Assembly: GCA_002711625.1 (NCBI GenBank)
Contig: PARR01000034.1
Coordinates: 26,133-32,991, forward strand
Length of the DNA stretch: 6,859 bases
Source of the DNA: Rickettsiales bacterium
Lineage (GTDB): Bacteria > Pseudomonadota > Alphaproteobacteria > Methylaequorales > Methylaequoraceae
Direction of reading: 5' to 3'
In this document: positions 1 through 6,314 of the stretch, one piece after another
Position numbering within the stretch: position 1 is the stretch's first letter
Layout of the letters: each line of letters begins with the position of its first letter
Position numbers and translations under genes: made by a program
The notes under the pieces: generated by a model
The model's input: only the letters and a program-made list of their open reading frames with translations
The model's database searches: none
What the model was told of the DNA's origin: nothing

Positions 1-120
1 AAATTAGACAAAAAAAAGGAATTATGCATTGGATGTTTAAGATCTATTTATGATATTAAAAATTGGAATAATTATAGCTTAAAAAAAAAGAAAGATATAA
101 TGGAGTCCTTAAAAAAATGA
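1..120 (+). CDS. DUF1289 family protein, C-terminal part (5' end outside window)
   Basis: Reading frame 1 is open from the first base to a TGA at 118-120 and gives the last 39 residues of a protein. The visible part has a CIGC pair (residues 9-12 of the fragment) followed by RSIYDIKNW and a Lys-rich helix. This matches the end of DUF1289 proteins, small cysteine-rich proteins common in Proteobacteria that typically read C-x-G-C-x-R-T-x-x-E-I-x-x-W. The first cysteine pair of the family would lie upstream of the window. The function of the family is not established; the cysteines suggest metal binding, which is inference. The next gene starts inside its stop codon (ATGA at 117-120), so the two are probably translated in a coupled way. 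Confidence 0.75.
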   Translation, partial: KLDKKKELCIGCLRSIYDIKNWNNYSLKKKKDIMESLKK

Positions 121-434
121 GATTAATTTTTCTAATATTTTTTTTCGTTTTAGATTTTTCAATTTTACGTGCCGAATCAGATTGGGTTGGTAGTTGGATA
201 GCTCTTGATGAATGGAAATCAGAATTTTCTATTAAAATAAATGAAGATGGTTCTGCTGAATCTGATTATGGTAATGGTGATGTCGGAAATTGGTCGATTG
301 TGGATGGAAATATTGAAATTAGATGGAAATCAGGAAAAAAAGATTATATTTTTCGAGGAGTGATGGGGATTCAAAGATTGTCAAAAGGAATAAATAAAAC
401 TTATACCTCTGGAATGACGAAATTACTTAACTAG
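117..434 (+). CDS. Small secreted protein of unknown function (105 aa, lipocalin-like pattern)
   Basis: I do not recognise a named family. Residues 1-19 form a clear Sec signal peptide: a basic start, a hydrophobic run of Phe/Leu/Ile, and a likely cut after LRA, before E20. The mature part, about 86 residues, is rich in short alternating beta-like stretches. It has a WVGSW motif (23-27), an EDGSA turn (43-47), GNW (57-59) and an IEIRWKSG stretch (66-73). The GxW start and repeated strand-turn pattern resemble small lipocalin-like or other beta-barrel domains, but this is a fold guess only. A GGAG at 102-105 lies 11 bases before the ATG and supports this start. The ATG overlaps the stop of the DUF1289 gene, and the 3' end overlaps the convergent DUF2794 gene by 12 bases. 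Expected location is the periplasm. It has no cysteine, so it is neither a lipoprotein nor disulfide-bonded. Confidence 0.7.
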   Translation: MRLIFLIFFFVLDFSILRAESDWVGSWIALDEWKSEFSIKINEDGSAESDYGNGDVGNWSIVDGNIEIRWKSGKKDYIFRGVMGIQRLSKGINKTYTSGMTKLLN

Positions 435-453
435 TTTAAGTGATGGTTTTTTT
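422..453 (+). terminator. Candidate intrinsic terminator after the small secreted protein
   Basis: The bases ATTACTTAA (422-430) pair with TTAAGTGAT (436-444) to give a 9-bp stem with one G-U pair and a 5-base loop, followed by GG and seven T (447-453). The order stem then T-run fits rho-independent termination of the plus-strand genes. The stem has very little GC, so its strength is doubtful. It lies over the stop codon at 432-434 and inside the 3' end of the convergent DUF2794 gene. Confidence 0.4.
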
Positions 454-722
454 AAATATTGTAATAATTTTTTTAGTGACTCAGAGGTTTTGACAGTATT
501 ATTGTGTTTATTAAGTACAAAAAATTTTCTATTTTTCTTTATTTGGAAAATCGGCCCCAACTTGTATGATTTATGTATCGAAAAAATTGCTTGATCATCT
601 TTAAATGAAATAGAATAATCTTTCCATTCTCCAATAGAGATTTTTTTTGAATATAAATCCATAATTTCATTAATTTCTTTTTTTTTAAAATGAACCAGAC
701 TTTTTTTTAAATAATTTCGCAT
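423..722 (-). CDS. DUF2794 family protein
   Basis: The product is a 99-residue protein matching the alphaproteobacterial DUF2794 family. The recognisable order is: a basic N-terminus; VHFKKKEINEIMDLYSKK (about 10-27), corresponding to the family's F-x-R-x-E-L-x-x-I-L-x-L-Y-G; then GEWKDYSISF (31-40); then AIFSIHKSY (45-53), P-I-F-Q-I-K-K, and a C-terminal helix (SLKKLLQYL) that normally carries the family's end. The function is unknown, and no signal peptide or membrane segment is seen. I chose the ATG at 722 over a TTG two codons upstream (728). No Shine-Dalgarno is visible before it. The gene is divergent from the yfgM-like gene across an 84-base control region, and its 3' end overlaps the convergent secreted-protein gene by 12 bases. 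Confidence 0.8.
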   Translation of the reverse strand: MRNYLKKSLVHFKKKEINEIMDLYSKKISIGEWKDYSISFKDDQAIFSIHKSYKLGPIFQIKKNRKFFVLNKHNNTVKTSESLKKLLQYLKKPSLKLVK

Positions 723-806
723 AAACAAAAATTTGAATATTATTTTCTTTAAATATATAACTACTTATTATAATTTAATTAAGTAGTCTAATAAAGAGAT
801 TAAAAT
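723..806. promoter_or_regulatory. Divergent promoter region between DUF2794 and the yfgM-bamB-der-fccAB operon
   Basis: This is the only real intergenic gap in the window, so it should hold the promoters for both directions. ATTATAAT at 767-774 contains a perfect TATAAT -10 hexamer on the plus strand (769-774) and another on the minus strand (767-772). An 8-bp perfect inverted repeat, ACTACTTA (760-767) and TAAGTAGT (780-787), encloses it. No good -35 hexamer stands out at the right spacing in either direction. From the plus-strand -10, transcription would start near 781, leaving a leader of about 26 bases before the ATG at 807. The assignment rests on base patterns only. Confidence 0.5.
760..787. 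repeat. 8-bp perfect inverted repeat enclosing the -10 box
   Basis: ACTACTTA at 760-767 and TAAGTAGT at 780-787 are exact reverse complements separated by 12 bases, centred within the TATAAT element. A dimeric repressor bound here would block the -10 and start site, so an operator is a reasonable guess. Alternatives are a weak hairpin in the leader, or chance in very AT-rich DNA. The arms include a CTACTTA core that is less AT-rich than its surroundings. Confidence 0.4.
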
Positions 807-1451
807 ATGAGTGAAGAATTCATTAGAGAAGTAGACGAGGATTTAAAGCAGGAAAAAAATGAGCAATTATGGAAAAAGTTGCTTCCTTACATCATTAGTA
901 TAACTGTTGGTATAATTATTTTTACTTCGGGATATGTTTTTTGGGATAATTATTCTAACAATGTTAAACAACAATTAGGAGATGATTTTACTGCTGCAGT
1001 TGAACTAGCTAATGAAGAGGATCTTGATGCTGCACTTCTTGCATTAGATAGAATAGTAGATAAAGGTTCAGACGGTTATGTTACTTTATCAAAGATGAAA
1101 AAAGCATCTCTACTGATTGAATCTGGAAATTTAGAAGATGGTTTAGACATTTATCTTGATTTAGAACAAAATGCAGTTGATCAATCTTTTAGAGACATTT
1201 CGACCATATTATTTGTTCTTAATTCAATCGACACGAAGAATTCAGACTTATTACTACAAAAATTAATTCCACTCGAAAAAAGTAAGATATGGAAATCATC
1301 TGCATTAGAACTTATGGCTTTTATTTATCTAAAAAAATCGGATAATGTCAAAGCTATTGAAATTTTTAGAACGCTTTCACAATTGCAAGACACCCCATCT
1401 TCTTTAGCTAATCGTTCTCAAAATATGCTGGATTTTTTAGAAGGAAAATAA
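807..1451 (+). CDS. yfgM: YfgM-like TPR_21 membrane-anchored periplasmic protein
   Basis: The 214-residue protein has the YfgM (DUF2133/TPR_21) layout. An acidic, soluble N-terminus includes FIREVDEDLKQEK (5-17), and a single membrane helix spans about 26-46. The rest is a long helical TPR-like region in the periplasm, with a TPR-like helix pair near 163-190 (SSALELMAFIYLKKSDNVKAIEIF). In E. coli YfgM is a SecYEG-associated protein that works with the periplasmic chaperone network. The same role is inferred here from fold and gene order, since yfgM-bamB-der is conserved in Proteobacteria. The start at 807 is preceded by a purine stretch (AAAGAGA, 793-799) that is only a partial Shine-Dalgarno. 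It is the first gene of a five-gene plus-strand run and follows the TATAAT at 769-774. One base separates its stop from the TTG start of bamB. Confidence 0.8.
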   Translation: MSEEFIREVDEDLKQEKNEQLWKKLLPYIISITVGIIIFTSGYVFWDNYSNNVKQQLGDDFTAAVELANEEDLDAALLALDRIVDKGSDGYVTLSKMKKASLLIESGNLEDGLDIYLDLEQNAVDQSFRDISTILFVLNSIDTKNSDLLLQKLIPLEKSKIWKSSALELMAFIYLKKSDNVKAIEIFRTLSQLQDTPSSLANRSQNMLDFLEGK

Positions 1452-1452
1452 T

Positions 1453-2742
1453 TTGCTTAACAATTTTAGTAGATTACTAATACTTCTGCTACTTCTTTAC
1501 TCATGTAGCTATTTTGAAGATGAGAAAGAGGTAGAATTACCTGGAAAAAGAGAAAATGTTTTTGAAATTGAGAAAAGAACTTTACTAAAAGCAAATAAAA
1601 AAATTAATCTTGACTCACCAAAAAGTATTAAAAGCTGGCCGCAACAACATCAAAACTTAAGAAATCATCTTTTCCATCTTAAGAGCAGTGATTCAATCTC
1701 TTTAAAAAAAAAAATTGAGCTAGGCGATATTACATTTGGAAAATTTAAACATATTGTAGAACCTGTAATAAAAAGTAAAGTAATTTTTTTTGTTAATGAT
1801 GATTTTACATTAAATGCAATGGATATGAAAAATGAAAGTATTGTTTGGTCATTGCAATTGAAAGAAGAAAAAGAAGAAAGTTTAAGTTTTATTGGCGGCC
1901 TTGCTCTTAGCGATTACAGCATCATTGTAACGACTGGTTTGGGAAATATTTATTCTATTAATCTTAAAAATGGAAAAATTATTTGGAAAAAAAAATTTAT
2001 TGGGCAATTTTCACGTCCACCATCAATAAAAAAAAATAAAATTTTCACAGTTTCAGATGACAATCAGCTTCTTTGTCTTGAAATTAATTCTGGAGATGTT
2101 TTATGGACTCACACCGGAAGTATTGAAGAAGTTTCGATAATTGGAGGCTCAAAACCAGCAATTGGAAATGACATAATATTAGTTTCTTACTCCTCCGGAG
2201 AAATATTTGCTCTAAATATCAATAGTGGGGAGGTTTCGTGGTTTGATGAAGTTAATTCAAGTAATTTTTTTAATAGAAATATTATTAATGATATACAATC
2301 TCCAGTAACAATTTTAGATAAAAGAGTTTATGTTCCAACATTTTCAGACAATTTTATAGTATATAATATAACTAATGGAAAAAAGTTATGGAATTTAAAA
2401 TTTTCTTCATTAAATCCATTTGTAATCTCTGGTGATGTTATATATACGATTGATATATCTGGACGATTACTTTGCTTGGAAAAAGAAGCAGGAAAACTGC
2501 TTTGGGCTGTCCAACTTCAACAAACTAATGACGGAGAGGAGGTTGTCTGGAGAGGCCCGTTATTATCATCAAATAAATTAATTGTGGTAAGTTCAACAGG
2601 ATCTGTAATATCGCTTTCACCTTTTTCAGGCCATGTGTTAAGTAAAATTAAATACTCAGAAGAATTTGTTTTGAGCCCAATCCAAGTTGGAAATGAGATT
2701 TTTTTAACAACGTCAAAGGGTGATTTAATGATTTTTAAGTAG
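1453..2742 (+). CDS. bamB: Outer membrane protein assembly factor BamB (lipoprotein, PQQ-like beta-propeller)
   Basis: BamB is the propeller lipoprotein of the BAM complex that inserts beta-barrel proteins into the outer membrane. The 429-residue product begins with a lipoprotein signal: a Leu/Ile run (8-15), then lipobox L-Y-S-C with the lipidated Cys at 18. Serine at the next position agrees with sorting to the outer membrane. From about residue 95 there are repeated propeller blades of the 'x-N/S-G-x-x-x-W' type, with the blade tryptophans at 132, 178, 218, 263, 313 and 351. Translation starts at TTG (1453). The choice is supported by AAGGA at 1441-1445, seven bases upstream, and by the signal peptide beginning there. 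The gene lies between the yfgM-like gene and der, its classic neighbours. An 11-base A-run at 1704-1714 encodes three lysines. Confidence 0.9.
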   Translation: MLNNFSRLLILLLLLYSCSYFEDEKEVELPGKRENVFEIEKRTLLKANKKINLDSPKSIKSWPQQHQNLRNHLFHLKSSDSISLKKKIELGDITFGKFKHIVEPVIKSKVIFFVNDDFTLNAMDMKNESIVWSLQLKEEKEESLSFIGGLALSDYSIIVTTGLGNIYSINLKNGKIIWKKKFIGQFSRPPSIKKNKIFTVSDDNQLLCLEINSGDVLWTHTGSIEEVSIIGGSKPAIGNDIILVSYSSGEIFALNINSGEVSWFDEVNSSNFFNRNIINDIQSPVTILDKRVYVPTFSDNFIVYNITNGKKLWNLKFSSLNPFVISGDVIYTIDISGRLLCLEKEAGKLLWAVQLQQTNDGEEVVWRGPLLSSNKLIVVSSTGSVISLSPFSGHVLSKIKYSEEFVLSPIQVGNEIFLTTSKGDLMIFK

Positions 2743-2746
2743 TAGA

Positions 2747-4060
2747 ATGGTTAATAAAGTAATTTTGGCTGGCAAACCAAATGTTGGAAAATCATCATTA
2801 TTCAATTCGATGATCGGAAAAAACTTTGCAATTGTAAATAATTTTCCCGGAGTCACTAGAGACGTTAGATTTTTTGAAATAACAGCATTTGAAAGTAAAT
2901 TCACACTTATAGATACAGCAGGGATAAAATCGTCCAAAAATAAACTTGAAACTAAAATTAATAAAAATTCACTTAAAGAGTTTAAAAATGCAGATTTAAT
3001 ATTATTAATTTTTGATGGAAAAGAAATTCTTACTAAAGAAGATTTTGAACTAACGATTCAGGTTAGGAAATTGAATAAAACTCTTCTTACTGTGATAAAC
3101 AAAGCCGAAGGTAAGATAAATAATGAGCTAATCTCTCAAATATCTAAGCTTGGATTTGACAACCCACTTAAAGTATCAGCAGCTCACAATCAGGGTATTG
3201 ATGAATTAAAATTTCTAATATGTGAAAGTTTAAAACCAAAAAAAACTCATAATGTTGCACCTCCTGAATTTTCAATGTGCATTGTGGGAAAAGTAAATTC
3301 AGGTAAATCGACTTTATTTAATAGGCTTAGTGGAGAAGAAAGATCAATTACAGGAGAAATTCCTAATTTGACAAGAGATTCTGTTGAACACTCTTTTAAA
3401 TTAAACAATAAAGGGATTAAAATTTTTGATACGGCAGGGTTCTACAAATCTGATAAAACAATAAACACAATAAATTTTCTTTCTATTAAAGAAACCAAGA
3501 GGAAGATAAGGCTGTGTCAAATTTCTCTGATTATTATTGATATAGAAAATTATTATGAAAGGATACATTCAAAAATTATTGATTTAATCTACAATGACAA
3601 GAGATGTATTATTCTGGTTATTAATAAAATTGATAAATATAAAGAGGTTGATCAAATGTTGATCAAAAAAAAAATTTATAAACTTAATCCTCAAGTTAAT
3701 GAAGTTCCAATTTTCTTTATCTCTGCAAAAAATAATTCAGGCTTAAATGAATTAAGACATGGGATTGAAAATCAATTGATTTGTTGGAATCATAGAGTAA
3801 ATACCGGTCAACTCAATACATGGTTGAGAAGTATAACTAAAGAAATACCACCGCCACTGTATAATGGAAGATTAATAAAACTTAAATATGCTGTTCAAGT
3901 TGATGTTGGCCCTCCTAAATTTAATATTTTTACTAATCATCCTGACTATTTAAAAGAATCTTACAAAAGATATGTTATTAACAGATTAAGAAAGAGATTT
4001 AACTTTAATGGTTTACCTATTAAAATTATTTATAAAAAAGCTTCTAACCCTTATGAATAA
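2747..4060 (+). CDS. der: Ribosome biogenesis GTPase Der (EngA), two G domains
   Basis: Der is a double GTPase needed for assembly of the 50S ribosomal subunit in the cytoplasm. G domain 1 has P-loop GKPNVGKS (9-16), GVTRD (35-39), DTAG (56-59), NKAE (118-121) and SAA (144-146). G domain 2 has P-loop GKVNSGKS (181-188), LTRD (208-211), DTAG (228-231), NKID (293-296) and SAK (326-328). A KH-like domain fills about 350-437 (GRLIKLKYAVQ, PDYLKESYKRYVINRLR). NKAE in place of NKxD is known from alphaproteobacterial Der proteins. G domain 2 looks more worn than usual: V and S replace P and V in the P-loop, and the basic residues usual after DTAG are missing. At 437 residues it is somewhat shorter than the 490-residue E. 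coli protein. It starts four bases after bamB with no clear Shine-Dalgarno, and its last 8 bases overlap fccA. Confidence 0.95.
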   Translation: MVNKVILAGKPNVGKSSLFNSMIGKNFAIVNNFPGVTRDVRFFEITAFESKFTLIDTAGIKSSKNKLETKINKNSLKEFKNADLILLIFDGKEILTKEDFELTIQVRKLNKTLLTVINKAEGKINNELISQISKLGFDNPLKVSAAHNQGIDELKFLICESLKPKKTHNVAPPEFSMCIVGKVNSGKSTLFNRLSGEERSITGEIPNLTRDSVEHSFKLNNKGIKIFDTAGFYKSDKTINTINFLSIKETKRKIRLCQISLIIIDIENYYERIHSKIIDLIYNDKRCIILVINKIDKYKEVDQMLIKKKIYKLNPQVNEVPIFFISAKNNSGLNELRHGIENQLICWNHRVNTGQLNTWLRSITKEIPPPLYNGRLIKLKYAVQVDVGPPKFNIFTNHPDYLKESYKRYVINRLRKRFNFNGLPIKIIYKKASNPYE

Positions 4061-4343
4061 AAAAATTTTATTTATAGTATTATCTTTGTTTAATTTATCA
4101 ACTTCATCGGAACTACAAATTATGATTATTTCTGAAAATTGTAAGGGTTGTCATGGCTATAATTACCAAGGAAATGAGTATTTAGGTTCTCTAATGGAGA
4201 TTTCTAAGTCAGATTTTATAGACAAAATGAACAAATATAAAAAATCAAAAGATAACTCTGTGATGAATAGGATTGTAAAAGTACTCACAAATGAAGATAT
4301 TAATAATATTGCAAACTATATTTATAAAAATGAAAAAAAATAG
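4053..4343 (+). CDS. fccA: Monoheme cytochrome c subunit of flavocytochrome c sulfide dehydrogenase
   Basis: The 96-residue protein has an N-terminal signal peptide (about 1-19, MNKK followed by a hydrophobic ILFIVLSLFNL run). Its single heme-binding motif is CKGCH (30-34). The stretch YKKSKDNSVMNRI (62-74) matches the family pattern in which Met (here M71) is the second heme-iron ligand. The size fits the small monoheme FccA type, not the diheme type. It should act in the periplasm, taking electrons from FccB. I prefer the ATG at 4053 to the in-frame ATG at 4008, because the longer form would put a basic 15-residue extension before the signal peptide and lie deep inside der. It overlaps der by 8 bases and fccB by 14 bases, so translation is probably coupled. 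Assignment to FccA instead of a general cytochrome c rests on the adjacent fccB and the Met region. Confidence 0.85.
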   Translation: MNKKILFIVLSLFNLSTSSELQIMIISENCKGCHGYNYQGNEYLGSLMEISKSDFIDKMNKYKKSKDNSVMNRIVKVLTNEDINNIANYIYKNEKK

Positions 4344-5613
4344 AAGAGAATTTTTGAAAAAATTTGCATTTAGCCTACAAGGTTATTTATTTTTAAAAAT
4401 ATTTAAATTCAAAAAAGTACACTCAAAGGTTAAACCAAGGGTAATAATAGTTGGTGGGGGGATTGGTGGAGCATCTTGTTTAAAATATCTCAGAGAATTT
4501 AGTGATTTTATAAACATAACTATTGTTGAAAAGAAACAAGAAATTCAGACCTGCCCATATTCAAATTTAGTACTTGTGGGTCAAAAAAAAATTTCTGATA
4601 TAACTTTTAAACTCTCTTGGTCTGATAATCCTGATATAAATTATATACAATCGACAGTAAATAAAATTAATTTTGAGAAAAGAAATGTATATCTCGAAGG
4701 TAAAGAAAAAATTGATTATGATTACTTGATATTATCACCAGGTGTAAGTTTTAAAAATGATTTTCTTTTAGATAATTCAGAAAATCACAAATGTTTTGTT
4801 CCTCATAACTGGGACGGAAACAAAAACTTGATTGAATTTAAAAAAAAACTTCAAGATTTGAGTAATAATAGTGTAATATTAATTTCAGCACCCGATTATC
4901 CCTACAGATGCCCTCCTGCACCCTATGAAAGAGCATCCTTGATAGCTCATTATTTACAAACACAAAAGAAAAAAACAAAAATTTTTATTTTGGATTCAAA
5001 AGACACTTTTACCAAAAAAGAACTCTTCATGAAAGAATGGAAAACACATTATGGAGACAAAATTGAATGGATTAGTAAAAGTAATGGAGGAAAGGTCCAA
5101 GAAATAGATTTATCTTCACAAACAATTAAAACACAAACAGGTCTCACTTTTAGAGGTGACTTGATACATTTAATTCCTGATCAATGTGCATCATTAATTT
5201 TTAAAAAAAATGATCTTATAAAAGAAGATTGGTGCAAGGTTAATCCCTTGAATTTTGAATTAGAAGGACATAGCAATATTTTTGTATTAGGTGATTCTAT
5301 CGATGCTTGGGATATGCCCAAGTCAGCCTTTTCAGCCAACAGTCAAGCAAAAGTTTTAGTTACTAACTTAATTAGCAGAATATTTCAAAAAGAACTTGTA
5401 AATCCGGTTTTTCTGAATACGTGTTATAGTTTTTCAGCACCGAAGAGAGCATTCTCTATTTCTTCTTGGTACAGATTAAATTCTGGTCAAGATAGAATAG
5501 TTTCTGTGGGCTCAGGTCAGAGCGATGTTAACGCGAGTTCAGAACTTAGAATGGATGAGAGTGTACAAGCTGATGCTTGGTATAAAAGTTTGACGAATGA
5601 ATTATATTCTTAG
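4330..5613 (+). CDS. fccB: Flavocytochrome c sulfide dehydrogenase flavoprotein subunit (FccB/SoxF)
   Basis: FccB is the FAD subunit that oxidises sulfide to sulfur or polysulfide in the periplasm and passes electrons to the cytochrome FccA. The 427-residue product starts with a twin-arginine motif, NRREFLK (4-10). A Rossmann FAD-binding loop VGGGIGG follows (41-47). Three diagnostic cysteines are present: C75 in TCPYSN, where the family attaches FAD covalently; and C194 (YRCPPAPYERA) and C302 (DWCKVN), which form the redox disulfide. GDS (321-323) fits the second FAD contact, and the C-terminal NTCYSFSAP (363-371) onward fits the FCSD flavin-binding domain. The length is close to that of Allochromatium FccB. 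The ATG at 4330 was chosen over 4291 because it places the RR motif correctly. The Tat signal is odd in having a weakly hydrophobic core and no clear A-x-A cut site. Its stop overlaps that of the convergent SDR. Confidence 0.9.
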   Translation: MKKNRREFLKKFAFSLQGYLFLKIFKFKKVHSKVKPRVIIVGGGIGGASCLKYLREFSDFINITIVEKKQEIQTCPYSNLVLVGQKKISDITFKLSWSDNPDINYIQSTVNKINFEKRNVYLEGKEKIDYDYLILSPGVSFKNDFLLDNSENHKCFVPHNWDGNKNLIEFKKKLQDLSNNSVILISAPDYPYRCPPAPYERASLIAHYLQTQKKKTKIFILDSKDTFTKKELFMKEWKTHYGDKIEWISKSNGGKVQEIDLSSQTIKTQTGLTFRGDLIHLIPDQCASLIFKKNDLIKEDWCKVNPLNFELEGHSNIFVLGDSIDAWDMPKSAFSANSQAKVLVTNLISRIFQKELVNPVFLNTCYSFSAPKRAFSISSWYRLNSGQDRIVSVGSGQSDVNASSELRMDESVQADAWYKSLTNELYS

Positions 5614-6314
5614 ACCTTAATTATCAACTCATCAGTTGTGTTATTTATACATTTGTTAATGATCTTCTCGATAACACAGGAAATCTGGTCTTTATTCTCA
5701 TTCTGTTGGGTATTTAAATTTAATGTCATCCCCTGATTAAAGGGTTTAATACTAACCAAATGAACTTTCAAACCTAAATTTTTATTTTCCTCTCGATAAA
5801 CTTTTGACATAGTCTCAATTCCTGACTTACAAACACTAAAAATATTATGAAAAGGTAAGCCAGAAGCAATTTCTGAACATGTAAAGAAAATAATTCTAGC
5901 ATTAGTAGCCTGTTTTAAAAATGGCTCAATACAATGAAGTATTCTCCAGTAAGAATTAAGATTTATTTCTATCAACTCATTCCACATTTGAGGGGATAAA
6001 TGAGTTAGCGGGAAAAGACCTGGGAATTTTCCAACTGCATTGATAAAAAAATCTATATGATTGGTTCTCTTTGAAATCGTTTGTGATAAGCTATTATATA
6101 GGTCCAAATTTTCTAAGTTAAATTCTAAAAATGTTTTTTTGTTACTAAAACCTGCCAACTTTTTTTCTAATTTTACAAGACTATCTTTGGATTTTCCATG
6201 AAGTATAATTTCTGTTCCTCGAGATGACAGATTTTTTGCTACTTCAGAACCAACAAAACCTGTTGCTCCAAATATTAAACCTTTTTTATTAGAAAGCTCA
6301 AATTTTCCTTTCAT
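5610..6314 (-). CDS. Short-chain dehydrogenase/reductase (YciK-like) with Phe at the catalytic Tyr position
   Basis: The 234-residue protein follows the SDR plan and resembles the YciK-like reductases found next to purF in Alphaproteobacteria. The nucleotide loop is GATGFVG (16-22), a GxxGxxG spacing more usual in extended SDRs than the classical TGxxxGxG. INAVG (91-95) stands in for the NNAG motif, the conserved Asn is near 118 (EINLN), and the catalytic Ser is probably S147 (FFTCSEIA). The YxxxK motif reads FSVCK (159-163): Lys163 is kept, but the catalytic Tyr is Phe. The bases there read TTT on the coding strand, one change from a Tyr codon. Ordinary reductase activity is therefore doubtful. 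The substrate is unknown. Its ATG overlaps the purF stop by one base (TAATG), indicating coupled translation, and its stop codon overlaps that of fccB by four bases. Confidence 0.8.
   Translation of the reverse strand: MKGKFELSNKKGLIFGATGFVGSEVAKNLSSRGTEIILHGKSKDSLVKLEKKLAGFSNKKTFLEFNLENLDLYNSLSQTISKRTNHIDFFINAVGKFPGLFPLTHLSPQMWNELIEINLNSYWRILHCIEPFLKQATNARIIFFTCSEIASGLPFHNIFSVCKSGIETMSKVYREENKNLGLKVHLVSIKPFNQGMTLNLNTQQNENKDQISCVIEKIINKCINNTTDELIIKV

Noticed and set aside
723..728. TTG start at 728 for the DUF2794 gene
   Set aside because: An ATG two codons downstream (722) is the better start and costs no conserved residue.
2725..2937. 70-residue open frame on the minus strand
   Set aside because: It lies opposite the start of der, whose P-loop and DTAG motifs are certain. 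It is a shadow frame with no family likeness.
4008..4052. Longer start for the cytochrome gene
   Set aside because: It adds a basic 15-residue stretch before a good signal peptide and lies fully within der. The ATG at 4053 gives a normal signal peptide.
4291..4329. Longer start for fccB
   Set aside because: It would place 13 extra residues ahead of the twin-arginine motif and overlap fccA much further. The ATG at 4330 gives a normal Tat leader.
5625..5638. CAACT-catc-AGTTG hairpin just after the fccB stop as a terminator
   Set aside because: It has only a 5-bp stem with no T-run after it in either direction, and it lies inside the SDR coding sequence.
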